From JAKAXS01 sp965279065 (lineage in GTDB: Bacteria > Pseudomonadota > Alphaproteobacteria > Rhizobiales > Hyphomicrobiaceae): DNA of 64,000 nt. Location: the NCBI GenBank assembly GCA_965279065.1, contig OZ257134.1, positions 372,001 through 436,000 of the forward strand. The letters run 5' to 3'. Under the pieces are notes generated by a model. The model searched no databases, was not told the DNA's origin, and saw only the letters and a program-made list of their open reading frames with translations. The stretch's first letter is position 1; every line of letters begins with the position of its first letter. Position numbers and translations under genes: made by a program. Of this stretch, positions 41,021 to 49,054 are shown piece after piece.

Positions 41021-41197
41021 TGGCGCCCCAGGCGCCTGCGTCAAGCAGACAGGACCAGGTCGCAGTCGACGGTGGAAAATGCCACCCGGCCGTCCGTCGT
41101 CACAAATCCGCCATGGCAAAAGCGCCCTTTTTCGGCTTTGCTGAGCCGGGAGACGGGCCCGGACCACCTTGCTTATGTTGTTCCTGCGTATGGGGAA

Positions 41198-42250
41198 ATG
41201 CCGCTGATGCGGTCGCTCGTGACATCGTTGCTCTGCGCCGCCGCGATCCTCGCGGCCCAGTGGCCGTCCGCGCCCCACGCCGCTGAGCCGCGTCGCGTCT
41301 CCGAAAACGGCCAGAAGGCCCGCTCCGCCAACCTCGTGCACAAGAAGCAGCGCGCCGAGGAGCAGGAATTCGCCAAGGCCGAAGACGTCCTCAAGTTCAT
41401 CAACGACTACCGCTCAAATCCCCAGCCCGACAAGCTGCCCCAGGTCGTGCGCGCCATGGGCAACCTCGGCCTGTTCCGCGACCTCGACATGGCCGGCGTC
41501 CACGTCGGCTTCATCGCCGGCGTGCTGGGCTCCAACCCCGACAAGACGGAACGCCTCATCACCGAGATGTTCCCGATGCCGCCCGAAGATCAGGTTGTGC
41601 TGATCAAGGCCATCGCCTTCTCGGGGCTGGCCAACTGGAAGTCGGTGATGGAGCGCTTCATCGAGCGCATGCCCGCCCGCAACGGCCTCATCCGCAAATA
41701 TCTCTACGGCGACGGCAAGATCCTCGCCGACCTGCCGCTCGAAGGCTCGTCCTTCGTGCTCGACGCCCACTGGGGCTACTACTTCGCCTCCGGTAATCCC
41801 GAACCCGTGCGCAAAATCGTCTCGACGCTGGCCTGGGCCAAGAACAAGAACGACCTGGAGAAGCTCACCATCGCTTCGATGGCCAAGTGGACGCTCGCCA
41901 CCAACGCCTCGCGCGACAAGGATCTGATGGACATCCTCAAGGCCGAGGTGAACCGCCAGCCGAAGAACATCCGCATCGAGGTGTCCGAGGTCATCGACGC
42001 CGCCGAGACCTACGAAATGCAGCGCCTGCGCAAGAACGCGCTCGCCTCCATCGAGGAACTGAAGGCCAAGGGCCCGCAGTCCGGCCGCGACATGGCGTGG
42101 TGGGGTACCGCCGGCCAGACCGCGCTCGCGCTGGGCTGTATTGCCGCCGGCGCCACCGGCCACGTCGAAGTCGGCCTGCCCTGCGTCCTCGGCGGCGCCG
42201 CCTCCACCGCCGCGTTGAAGTACCTCACCCCATCCCCGGGCGCGCAGTAG
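41198..42250 (+). CDS. Exported helical protein of unknown function
   Basis: 350 residues with a Sec signal peptide (cleavage about A-P-H-A-A). The body is helical with no Cys pair until a C-terminal segment rich in small residues (T-A-L-A-L-G-C-I-A-A-G-A-T-G-H-V) that could be a membrane anchor. Contains F-R-D-L-D-M-A-G-V-H-V-G-F and A-H-W-G-Y-Y-F-A-S-G-N-P. No family recognised. GGGGAA before the ATG 41198; ATG 41207 is an alternative. The frame is open upstream to 40784 opposite uvrC. Confidence 0.75.
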   Translation: MPLMRSLVTSLLCAAAILAAQWPSAPHAAEPRRVSENGQKARSANLVHKKQRAEEQEFAKAEDVLKFINDYRSNPQPDKLPQVVRAMGNLGLFRDLDMAGVHVGFIAGVLGSNPDKTERLITEMFPMPPEDQVVLIKAIAFSGLANWKSVMERFIERMPARNGLIRKYLYGDGKILADLPLEGSSFVLDAHWGYYFASGNPEPVRKIVSTLAWAKNKNDLEKLTIASMAKWTLATNASRDKDLMDILKAEVNRQPKNIRIEVSEVIDAAETYEMQRLRKNALASIEELKAKGPQSGRDMAWWGTAGQTALALGCIAAGATGHVEVGLPCVLGGAASTAALKYLTPSPGAQ

Positions 42251-42268
42251 CCCCTACCGGCCGCGTCA

Positions 42269-43918
42269 TCACCCAGCCTTATGCGGGTGCTCCCCGCTCA
42301 CCGCCGGACGCCGGCACGGTGCGAACAGATCCAGCCTCGCCTGATAGACGGACGTGCTCACGTCCATGAGCCCCAGCACCGAATGGAAGATGTTGTCGTG
42401 CGATACGGCCGCGCCCCGTCGCGCCGCCAGACACCCTTGGTCGATCCCGACGTCTTCGCTCAGCGACGGCGACAGCCACAGCATCATCGGAATGTGCGTC
42501 TGCTCCACCGGCGCGATCGCATACGGCATGCCGTGCAGGTAGATGCCCTTCTCGCCCAGCGACTCGCCGTGGTCGGAGGCATAAATCATCGCCGCGTCGA
42601 TCTGCGGCCGCTCGGCCAGCAGCACGATCAGCCTGGCCAGCACGTGGTCGGTGTAGACGATCGAGTTGTCGTAGGCATTGACCAGCTCCTCGTGACTGCA
42701 GCGGCTGAGATGGTTCGTGTCGCACGCCGGCTTGAACGTCTGGAACGCCGCCGTGCTGCGCTTGTAGTATGCCGGCCCGTGGCTCCCCATCATGTGCAGC
42801 ACGATCACCGCATCGCTCTTCAGCGCGTCGATCTTCTCGCCGAGCCCGAACAGCAACGCCTCGTCGTGGCAGTCTCGACCCTCACACAGCCCCGGCGGCT
42901 CGAGGTCCGACGCCCGTTCGTTCGGCACCCGGGCGCAGACGCCCTTGCAGCCCGCCTGATTGTCCCGCCACAGCACCTCGACCCCCACGCGTTGCAGGAT
43001 GTCGAGCAGGTTCTCGCGCGCGTCCGCCCGGTCGCGCTGGAACTCCGCCCGCCCGTAGCCCGAAAAAATGCACGGCACCGAGATCGCCGTGTCCGTGCCG
43101 CACGACGTGGCGCTCGTGAAGTTGACGAGATCGCCGACGGCCGCCAGCTGTGGGTTGGTATCGCGCGCATACCCGTTCAACGAGAAGTTCACCGCCCGCG
43201 CCGTCTCCCCGATGACGAGCACTGTCACCGTGTGCCGCTTGCGACCGGCCGACGCGTTGTCCCGGAGCGCATCCCGCGCATACGCGTCCGGCGCGTCCTT
43301 CCGCGGTGGCTTGCGCAGGTTGCGCTCCAGGCCGGCAATGACGTTCGACGGCGTCAGGCTCATACGCAGGTCGCGATGCTCGCGCGCGATCGAGGTGACG
43401 TCCTCGAAGAACGTCATCACGGCAACCGCGCCCACGGCTACGGCCATACCTGCCGCGCCCGTTCGCCACAGGACGCCGCCGAGCCCCGGTCGGAACGCGA
43501 TCGGCCAGCGCCACAGCGCCAGCGCCGGCACGACGCCGAGCGCGCCGACGAACAGCGCCAGCTTCAGAGTGATCAGATCGTGCGCCTCGCCAGGATCGGT
43601 CTCCAGCACGTTGCGGATCATGTTCTCGTCGATCAGCGTGCCGAACTCGAGCATGAAGTATGCCGCGCTCGCGCTCACGATCAGCACCGCAGCCGACGCA
43701 AGCTTGAAAACGTACGGCAGCGCCAGCAGCATCAGCACTGCGTAGGCCACCGCCATCAGCGCCACGGCCACGGCAGCCAGGAAGGCCCAGTCGTGCAGCG
43801 TCGACGGTGCCACCGCTGTGATCAGCCGCTGCCAGAAGACGACGTTGAGAACCGCCACGATATACGCGGCGATCACCAGGGCCACGACCTCGGCCCGATA
43901 CAGAATCTTGTCTGTCAT
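42269..43918 (-). CDS. eptA: Phosphoethanolamine transferase, EptA/MCR family
   Basis: Inner-membrane enzyme that moves phosphoethanolamine to lipid A or another periplasmic acceptor. 549 residues: five N-terminal membrane helices (to about 170), then a periplasmic alkaline-phosphatase-fold domain with I-G-E-T-A-R (zinc Glu 238), nucleophile Thr 277 in C-G-T-D-T-A-I-S-V-P-C, H-M-M-G-S-H-G-P, and Y-A-S-D-H-G-E-S-L-G-E. Several Cys pairs suggest the disulphides seen in the family. Such modification lowers cationic peptide binding. Ends 19 bases from the convergent exported-protein gene. Confidence 0.92.
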   Translation of the reverse strand: MTDKILYRAEVVALVIAAYIVAVLNVVFWQRLITAVAPSTLHDWAFLAAVAVALMAVAYAVLMLLALPYVFKLASAAVLIVSASAAYFMLEFGTLIDENMIRNVLETDPGEAHDLITLKLALFVGALGVVPALALWRWPIAFRPGLGGVLWRTGAAGMAVAVGAVAVMTFFEDVTSIAREHRDLRMSLTPSNVIAGLERNLRKPPRKDAPDAYARDALRDNASAGRKRHTVTVLVIGETARAVNFSLNGYARDTNPQLAAVGDLVNFTSATSCGTDTAISVPCIFSGYGRAEFQRDRADARENLLDILQRVGVEVLWRDNQAGCKGVCARVPNERASDLEPPGLCEGRDCHDEALLFGLGEKIDALKSDAVIVLHMMGSHGPAYYKRSTAAFQTFKPACDTNHLSRCSHEELVNAYDNSIVYTDHVLARLIVLLAERPQIDAAMIYASDHGESLGEKGIYLHGMPYAIAPVEQTHIPMMLWLSPSLSEDVGIDQGCLAARRGAAVSHDNIFHSVLGLMDVSTSVYQARLDLFAPCRRPAVSGEHPHKAG

Positions 43919-44089
43919 GAGCGCGTTACGTCTTCAAATGTTGTGAATGGATGCCTGCAGCCAAGCGCGCAGATTGTGGCGCAAACACGGTCGAGGCCCC
44001 CCCCGTAAACCATGCCCGCCGCGGGTTGAAATACCGGGCTATAACGCTAACATCCCGGCCAATCCTTTCCCGTCAGTTCTGGAGCCCTT

Positions 44090-45958
44090 ATGACGCTGCC
44101 GCGCGCCCCGCTTTTCGCCGCCTCGACCGAACGCACCTCGTCCGCCAAGAAGGCCAAAGACGCCGGCACCCCCGATGTCGGCACGCTGCCGGAATGGAAC
44201 CTCGCCGACCTCTACACCAGCCCCACCAGCCCCGAGGTCGACCGCGATCTCGCCGACGCCGCCAAGCGCGCGACGAAGTTCAAGGCCGACTACCAGGGCA
44301 AGGTCGTGGCGCTGGGCGGCGACGGGGCGAAGCTGATGCACGCCATCCGCGAATACGAGGAACTGTCGGACCTGCTCGGCAAGCTCGGCTCCTATGCCGG
44401 CCTGCTCTATGCCGCCAACCAGACCGACCCCGAACGCGTCAAGTTCTACGGCAACATCTCCGAGAAGCTGACCGACATCTCCTCCGGCCTCATCTTCTTC
44501 GATCTCGAACTCAACCAGATCGAGAACGACGATCTCGCCAAGGCCCTGAAGAACAAGGACCTCAAGCGCTACGATGCCTGGTTCGAGGCCCTGCGCAAGG
44601 AGAAGCCCTACCAGCTCGAAGAAAAGATCGAGACGCTGTTTCACGAAAAGAGCCAGACCGGCCGCCAGGCCTGGGGCCGCTTGTTCGGCGAGACCATGAC
44701 CGGACTGCGCTTCGAGGTCGCCGGCGAGAAGGGCGAGCTGACGCTGGAGCCGACGCTCAACCTGCTGTCCGATCCCAAGGAGCCCAAGCGTCGCGCCGCC
44801 GCCGAGGCGCTGTCGAGCGTGTTCCAGGACAACATCCGCCTGTTCACGCTCATCACCAACACGCTGGCCAAGGATAAGGAGATCTCCGACCGCTGGCGCG
44901 GCTTCAAGGACGTCGCCGAAGGCCGCCACCTCTCCAACCGCGTCGAGGGCCCCGTCGTCGACGCTCTCGTCGATGCCGTGCGCGCCGCCTATCCGCGCCT
45001 GTCGCACCGCTACTACGCCATGAAGGCGAAGTGGCTCGGCATGCAACGTATGTCGCATTGGGATCGCAACGCCCCCCTGCCCGACAAGCCCGAGCGTGTC
45101 ATCACCTGGCCCGAGGCCGAGAAGATCGTGCTCGATGCCTACGGCGCCTTCGCGCCTGAGATGGCCACCATCGCCAAGCAGTTCTTCGACAAGCAGTGGA
45201 TCGACGCCGGCGTGCGCGAAGGCAAGGCGCAGGGTGCGTTCTCCGCCTCCACGGTGCCCTCGGTCCACCCGTATGTGCTGATGAACTACCTCGGCAAGCC
45301 GCGCGACGTCATGACCCTGGCACACGAACTCGGTCACGGCGTGCACCAGTGGCTCGCCCGCGACCAAGGCCCGCTGCTGTCGTCAACGCCGCTGACCGTC
45401 GCCGAGACCGCCTCGGTCTTCGGCGAGATGCTGACGTTCAAGGCGCTGCTCGCCGACACGCGCGACCAGAAAGAGCGCAAGGCCATGATCGCCGGCAAGG
45501 TGGAGGACATGCTCAACACCGTCGTCCGCCAGATCGCGTTCTACACCTTCGAGCGCAAGGTCCACGAAGGCCGCCGCAAGGGCGAGCTGTCGTCAGACGA
45601 CCTCGCCGCCTTCTGGATGGAGGTGCAGAAGGAAAGCCTCGGCCCGGCGATCGAGCTGAAGCCCGGCTATGAAGTGTTCTGGACCTACATCCCCCACTTC
45701 ATCAACTCGCCGTTTTACGTCTACGCCTACGCCTTCGGCGACTGCCTGGTGAACTCGCTCTACGGATTGTACCAAGATGCTCACCCCGGCTTCGTCGGCA
45801 AATACTTCGACCTGCTGAAGGCCGGCGGCTCGAAAGACTACACGGATCTCCTGAAGCCCTTCGGCCTCGACGCCCGCGACCCCACCTTCTGGGGCAAGGG
45901 CCTTTCCGTCATCGAAGGCATGATCGACGAACTGGAGGCGATGGAGGGAGGAGTTTAG
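44090..45958 (+). CDS. pepF: Oligoendopeptidase F (M3 family)
   Basis: Cytoplasmic zinc peptidase degrading short peptides. 622 residues with the M3 zinc motif H-E-L-G-H (412-416, in T-L-A-H-E-L-G-H-G-V-H-Q) and the third ligand Glu in the E-T-A-S-V-F-G-E segment about 25 residues later. Y-I-P-H-F-I-N-S-P-F-Y-V-Y-A-Y-A-F-G is the typical substrate-binding C-terminal motif. ATG 44090 follows GGAGCCCTT. Monocistronic; the gap after it is where composition changes to the ATPase/HNH pair. Confidence 0.94.
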   Translation: MTLPRAPLFAASTERTSSAKKAKDAGTPDVGTLPEWNLADLYTSPTSPEVDRDLADAAKRATKFKADYQGKVVALGGDGAKLMHAIREYEELSDLLGKLGSYAGLLYAANQTDPERVKFYGNISEKLTDISSGLIFFDLELNQIENDDLAKALKNKDLKRYDAWFEALRKEKPYQLEEKIETLFHEKSQTGRQAWGRLFGETMTGLRFEVAGEKGELTLEPTLNLLSDPKEPKRRAAAEALSSVFQDNIRLFTLITNTLAKDKEISDRWRGFKDVAEGRHLSNRVEGPVVDALVDAVRAAYPRLSHRYYAMKAKWLGMQRMSHWDRNAPLPDKPERVITWPEAEKIVLDAYGAFAPEMATIAKQFFDKQWIDAGVREGKAQGAFSASTVPSVHPYVLMNYLGKPRDVMTLAHELGHGVHQWLARDQGPLLSSTPLTVAETASVFGEMLTFKALLADTRDQKERKAMIAGKVEDMLNTVVRQIAFYTFERKVHEGRRKGELSSDDLAAFWMEVQKESLGPAIELKPGYEVFWTYIPHFINSPFYVYAYAFGDCLVNSLYGLYQDAHPGFVGKYFDLLKAGGSKDYTDLLKPFGLDARDPTFWGKGLSVIEGMIDELEAMEGGV

Positions 45959-46031
45959 GTCGTCCCACAGGAAGCGATGACTTTTTTGCGAACCGCGACC
46001 ATACTAGCGGCAGACCTCGGGAGTCCCTGCA

Positions 46032-47366
46032 ATGTTCTTGCGGCGCATTAGAATCCGGAACGTTCGTTCGATCGGTTCGCTTGATATTTCCTTCACCGGC
46101 CCAAATAGCCGTCCACGGGCTTGGACCTACCTACTCGGCGAAAACGGCCTAGGCAAAAGCACCGTTCTCCGTTCGATCGCATTGGTCCTGGCCGGCGGGG
46201 AGGCTCAGGCGGAACTTGTCGGAAATCCTGATGACTGGATTCGCCTGAAACATTCTGAAGCCGAAATAATAGCCGACTTTTCCACCGCCAAAGGCGAAAG
46301 CCGGCGCACATCCGTTAAGTTCGAACGTGGATCGGGCACTCTAGCCTTCCTGCACAGCAATACCACCGCTCGCGAGCAACTCGATGCAGCCTTGGCAAAG
46401 GCTGAGAGAAACTACTTTGTTGCCGGCTACGGAGTGACGCGTCGGCCATATTCCGGCCCGCTATCGTCCAGGGTAATCGAGCAACAGTCTTACCGGGCTC
46501 GTCGCGCGCAAGCGGTCGCTAGCCTGTTCAGCAACGATGCTTCGTTAGTTTCGATCGAAAGCTGGGCGATGGATTTGGACTACCGGCAACCCGACCGGGG
46601 CTTGGATATTGTGCGCCGAGCATTTGACACGCTCTTACAGGACGTCAATTTTGCAGGAATTAATCGCGATCGTCGTCAATTGGAATTTCAGACAGCGGAC
46701 GGAGTTTTGCCACTCGGAGCATTGTCTGAAGGCTACCAGGCGATGGCGGCTTGGTGTGGAGATCTGCTTTTTCAGATCACTGAGACCTTCGGAGATCATA
46801 AGGATCCACTGAAGACGCGCGGCTTGCTCCTTGTGGATGAACTCGATCTCCACCTGCATCCCAACTGGCAGCGAAGACTTGTTCAGTTTCTAAAGCGCAC
46901 CTTCCCGCAGATGCAAGTTGTTGCCTCCACCCATTCGCCGCTCACGGTGCACCAGGCGAATGAAAATGAACTTCATATCCTGCGTCGCAAGCCTGACGGT
47001 GTCACGGCCGAAGTTTATGAAGGCGCGCCAAACAAGCTGCTGCTCCATCAGCTGATTCAGAGTCCGGTGTTTGGTCTTGAGACCCTTGATTCACCGCAGG
47101 TGGCTGAAGTTCGAGATGAATTGAGGGTGTTGCAGAGGATTGGACAAAGGGACGCCCCAGGTCCGGTTGATAGGAGAAAGATCGCCTCACTGAGTAAGGG
47201 GCTGGCGAGCGCCGCTACCTGGAGTAATGTGCCCCCTTACCTGGAGCGCACCAATTCGATACTAGAGAAGATTGCGAGAAATTTGGTTGATGATCCGACC
47301 GACAACGATCCCCTCGGCACGGTCGTCGAACGCTCAACCAAAAAATTGAAAAAGACAAATGATTAA
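46032..47366 (+). CDS. AAA/ABC-type ATPase, PtuA-like (Septu-type defence)
   Basis: 444 residues, RecF/SMC-like ABC ATPase. Walker A G-E-N-G-L-G-K-S-T (36-44), signature-like L-S-E-G-Y-Q (231-236), Walker B L-L-L-V-D-E-L-D (265-272) with H-L-H-P after it, and H-loop Thr-His in A-S-T-H-S-P (His 301). No TOPRIM domain, so not an OLD nuclease. It overlaps the HNH gene by eight bases. An ATPase followed by an HNH protein is the Septu (PtuA-PtuB) layout; the same pair also accompanies some retrons, but no reverse transcriptase is nearby. Codons are visibly more AT-rich than neighbours, suggesting acquisition. Confidence 0.72.
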   Translation: MFLRRIRIRNVRSIGSLDISFTGPNSRPRAWTYLLGENGLGKSTVLRSIALVLAGGEAQAELVGNPDDWIRLKHSEAEIIADFSTAKGESRRTSVKFERGSGTLAFLHSNTTAREQLDAALAKAERNYFVAGYGVTRRPYSGPLSSRVIEQQSYRARRAQAVASLFSNDASLVSIESWAMDLDYRQPDRGLDIVRRAFDTLLQDVNFAGINRDRRQLEFQTADGVLPLGALSEGYQAMAAWCGDLLFQITETFGDHKDPLKTRGLLLVDELDLHLHPNWQRRLVQFLKRTFPQMQVVASTHSPLTVHQANENELHILRRKPDGVTAEVYEGAPNKLLLHQLIQSPVFGLETLDSPQVAEVRDELRVLQRIGQRDAPGPVDRRKIASLSKGLASAATWSNVPPYLERTNSILEKIARNLVDDPTDNDPLGTVVERSTKKLKKTND

Positions 47367-48192
47367 GCTGACGCGTCGCCGCGACGGACCGGCAATACCG
47401 GCCGGCTTCCGCGGCGATAAACTGAGAAAAAGGATTGGACAGCTTGTTGTCGCTTACTACGAAGCGCAATCGGCGTCGGAAGATAAGATTGCCTTCGAAA
47501 GTGCCGGATGGAAGCCTGCGAAGAGCGCGCTGAAGAAGGACGTTGCCGGCAAATGCGCGTACTGCGAGGCGTCAACCGAAGTTGTGGCGCACGGAGACGT
47601 CGAGCACTTTCGTCCAAAATCCGTCTACTGGTGGCTGGCATACTGCTTCGATAATTATCTCTTTAGCTGCCAAATCTGCAATCAGACGCACAAGGGCGAT
47701 AACTTCCCCATATCCGGGCGAATATTGAGCGAGCCAATGCCCGGGAAAATTCCCACCGGCAAAGCGCTCGACGATCTCGTCGAGCATCTGTGTCTCGACG
47801 GATCAACCCTTAACGATGAGCATTTCGCCAAGCTCTGGCGCCGCGAAAAGGCCGATTTGGTCAATCCATACTTCGAAGATCCGTCCGGACTCTTCAATTA
47901 CGAGGTGGACCAGGCGAACGAAGAAATCTGGATGCGATCGGCTGGCGGGCCTCGGGCCGATCGCGCGATATCCGCATCAGAACGGTACTTGGGCCTCAAT
48001 CGCGAGAGCTTGAGACGCGAACGGTTCGGCAGCTTCAAGATTCTGGCGCTTTGCAAGGAGGTGGTTAGCTCGGGGAATGCAGCGTCCCGCGAGCTGGCGC
48101 TTGCAGAGGTCAAGACTCTCCAGCGCTCTCAGCAGCCATTTGCAGGCATGCATAGATGGTTTGCTAAACAGTGGAATCTGCCAGGGCCGTAG
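47359..48192 (+). CDS. HNH endonuclease, PtuB-like (TIGR02646-type)
   Basis: 277 residues. The HNH core lies at about 63-115: C-A-Y-C (66, 69), D-V-E-H-F-R-P-K (His 83), then F-S-C-Q-I-C-N-Q-T-H-K-G-D-N-F-P (Cys 104/107, Asn 108, His 111). The two Cys pairs probably bind structural zinc. The N-terminus is basic. W-W-L-A-Y-C between the halves matches the pattern seen in retron/Septu-associated HNH proteins. Start ATG 47359 lies inside the ATPase stop (overlap ATGATTAA), implying coupled expression and a joint complex. Target cutting activity is inferred. Confidence 0.75.
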   Translation: MIKLTRRRDGPAIPAGFRGDKLRKRIGQLVVAYYEAQSASEDKIAFESAGWKPAKSALKKDVAGKCAYCEASTEVVAHGDVEHFRPKSVYWWLAYCFDNYLFSCQICNQTHKGDNFPISGRILSEPMPGKIPTGKALDDLVEHLCLDGSTLNDEHFAKLWRREKADLVNPYFEDPSGLFNYEVDQANEEIWMRSAGGPRADRAISASERYLGLNRESLRRERFGSFKILALCKEVVSSGNAASRELALAEVKTLQRSQQPFAGMHRWFAKQWNLPGP

Positions 48193-48336
48193 CGAGACAG
48201 GCCAATACCGCCGTCTGCTATTGGCGAGGTGGCGCTTGCACCGCCGGACGCGCGTGGACAGTAAGCCCACTGCAGCGAGCAGCCGACCTCAAGCTGCATC
48301 GCGTGCGCCTCAGCAGTTACGCCGTTGCATTGTCGC

Positions 48337-48615
48337 CTAGCCGTCAAAGAACGACGTGAAGAAGCTGCCGATGGCGGAAAAGATGCTCAACACGGCTTCC
48401 AGGATGAAGTCGACGATGCCGCTCAACCAGTCGGATGTCGAACCGGCCGTCACCATGCCCCCACTCAGACCGAAGGCGACGAGCGCTGACGTGGTGGCGT
48501 TGAACATCGTCATCCACAGGCCGGCGAACAGCAGCAGCGCGAATAGGCTGCCACCCACGATACGGCGCATGAACCGCCGTCCGGGAGAACGTGTTTTGGG
48601 ATCTGCCGTGGTCAT
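48337..48615 (-). CDS. Small membrane protein
   Basis: 92 residues: basic cytoplasmic N-terminus (T-R-S-P-G-R-R-F-M-R-R), a membrane helix (about 23-40), and a second hydrophobic C-terminal stretch (I-V-D-F-I-L-E-A-V-L-S-I-F-S-A-I-G-S-F-F). No family recognised. ATG 48615 has CAGGAG six bases upstream; the longer frame from 48714 lacks one. Converges with the HNH gene. Confidence 0.6.
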   Translation of the reverse strand: MTTADPKTRSPGRRFMRRIVGGSLFALLLFAGLWMTMFNATTSALVAFGLSGGMVTAGSTSDWLSGIVDFILEAVLSIFSAIGSFFTSFFDG

Positions 48616-49054
48616 GTCGAACTCCTGTTTCGCCGCTGCGCAAGCGAATAGTCGGTCGGCGGATCGAGCATGCGCTGTTCCCTCTGGAACAGGCCAGACC
48701 CGATGGTCCTTCACAAACCGATCCTGTTACCCCATTTCATTCGCGACCGAGGGCAGACCGCGTTTGCGGTCGCTGTCACGGCCGGATGCCCACGATCTCG
48801 GGTCGCACAGACCCGGTCGTCCGCGCTCGGTTGCTCTGCGACAATTGGCCTTGCCCGAATCTGATATAGTTAAGCGTTGCCGGGTACGGTTGGCCAAGTC
48901 GTGGCCCGCTCGGCCGTTTGTGGATCAAAAGTTGTGTGGGAGAGGTCAAGCGAGGGGGCACGGCGTGCGCAATATCTTCCCTCGTTGGCGGTCTTGAGCG
49001 TATAAGCCCGCAACTTTTGCTGCACTGCAGCGCCGGAACATCAAGAGGTGCCCA
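48616..49054. other. Intergenic region before kup
   Basis: 439 bases between divergent genes. A TATAGT -10-like element occurs at about 48865, and otherwise only short frames without ribosome sites are present. No RNA gene or repeat was recognised. Confidence 0.35.

Noticed and set aside
42281..44008. 575-codon plus-strand frame opposite eptA
   Set aside because: His/Arg-rich product without any domain; eptA on the minus strand has the full active site.
46032..48192. Retron interpretation of the ATPase/HNH pair
   Set aside because: No reverse transcriptase or msr/msd-like sequence lies in the flanks (45.96-46.03 or 48.19-49.05 kb), so a stand-alone Septu-type pair is more likely.
47600..48340. 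tRNA or direct repeats bounding the ATPase/HNH pair as an integrative element
   Set aside because: No tRNA, integrase or matching direct repeat was seen at either side, so no attachment site is claimed.
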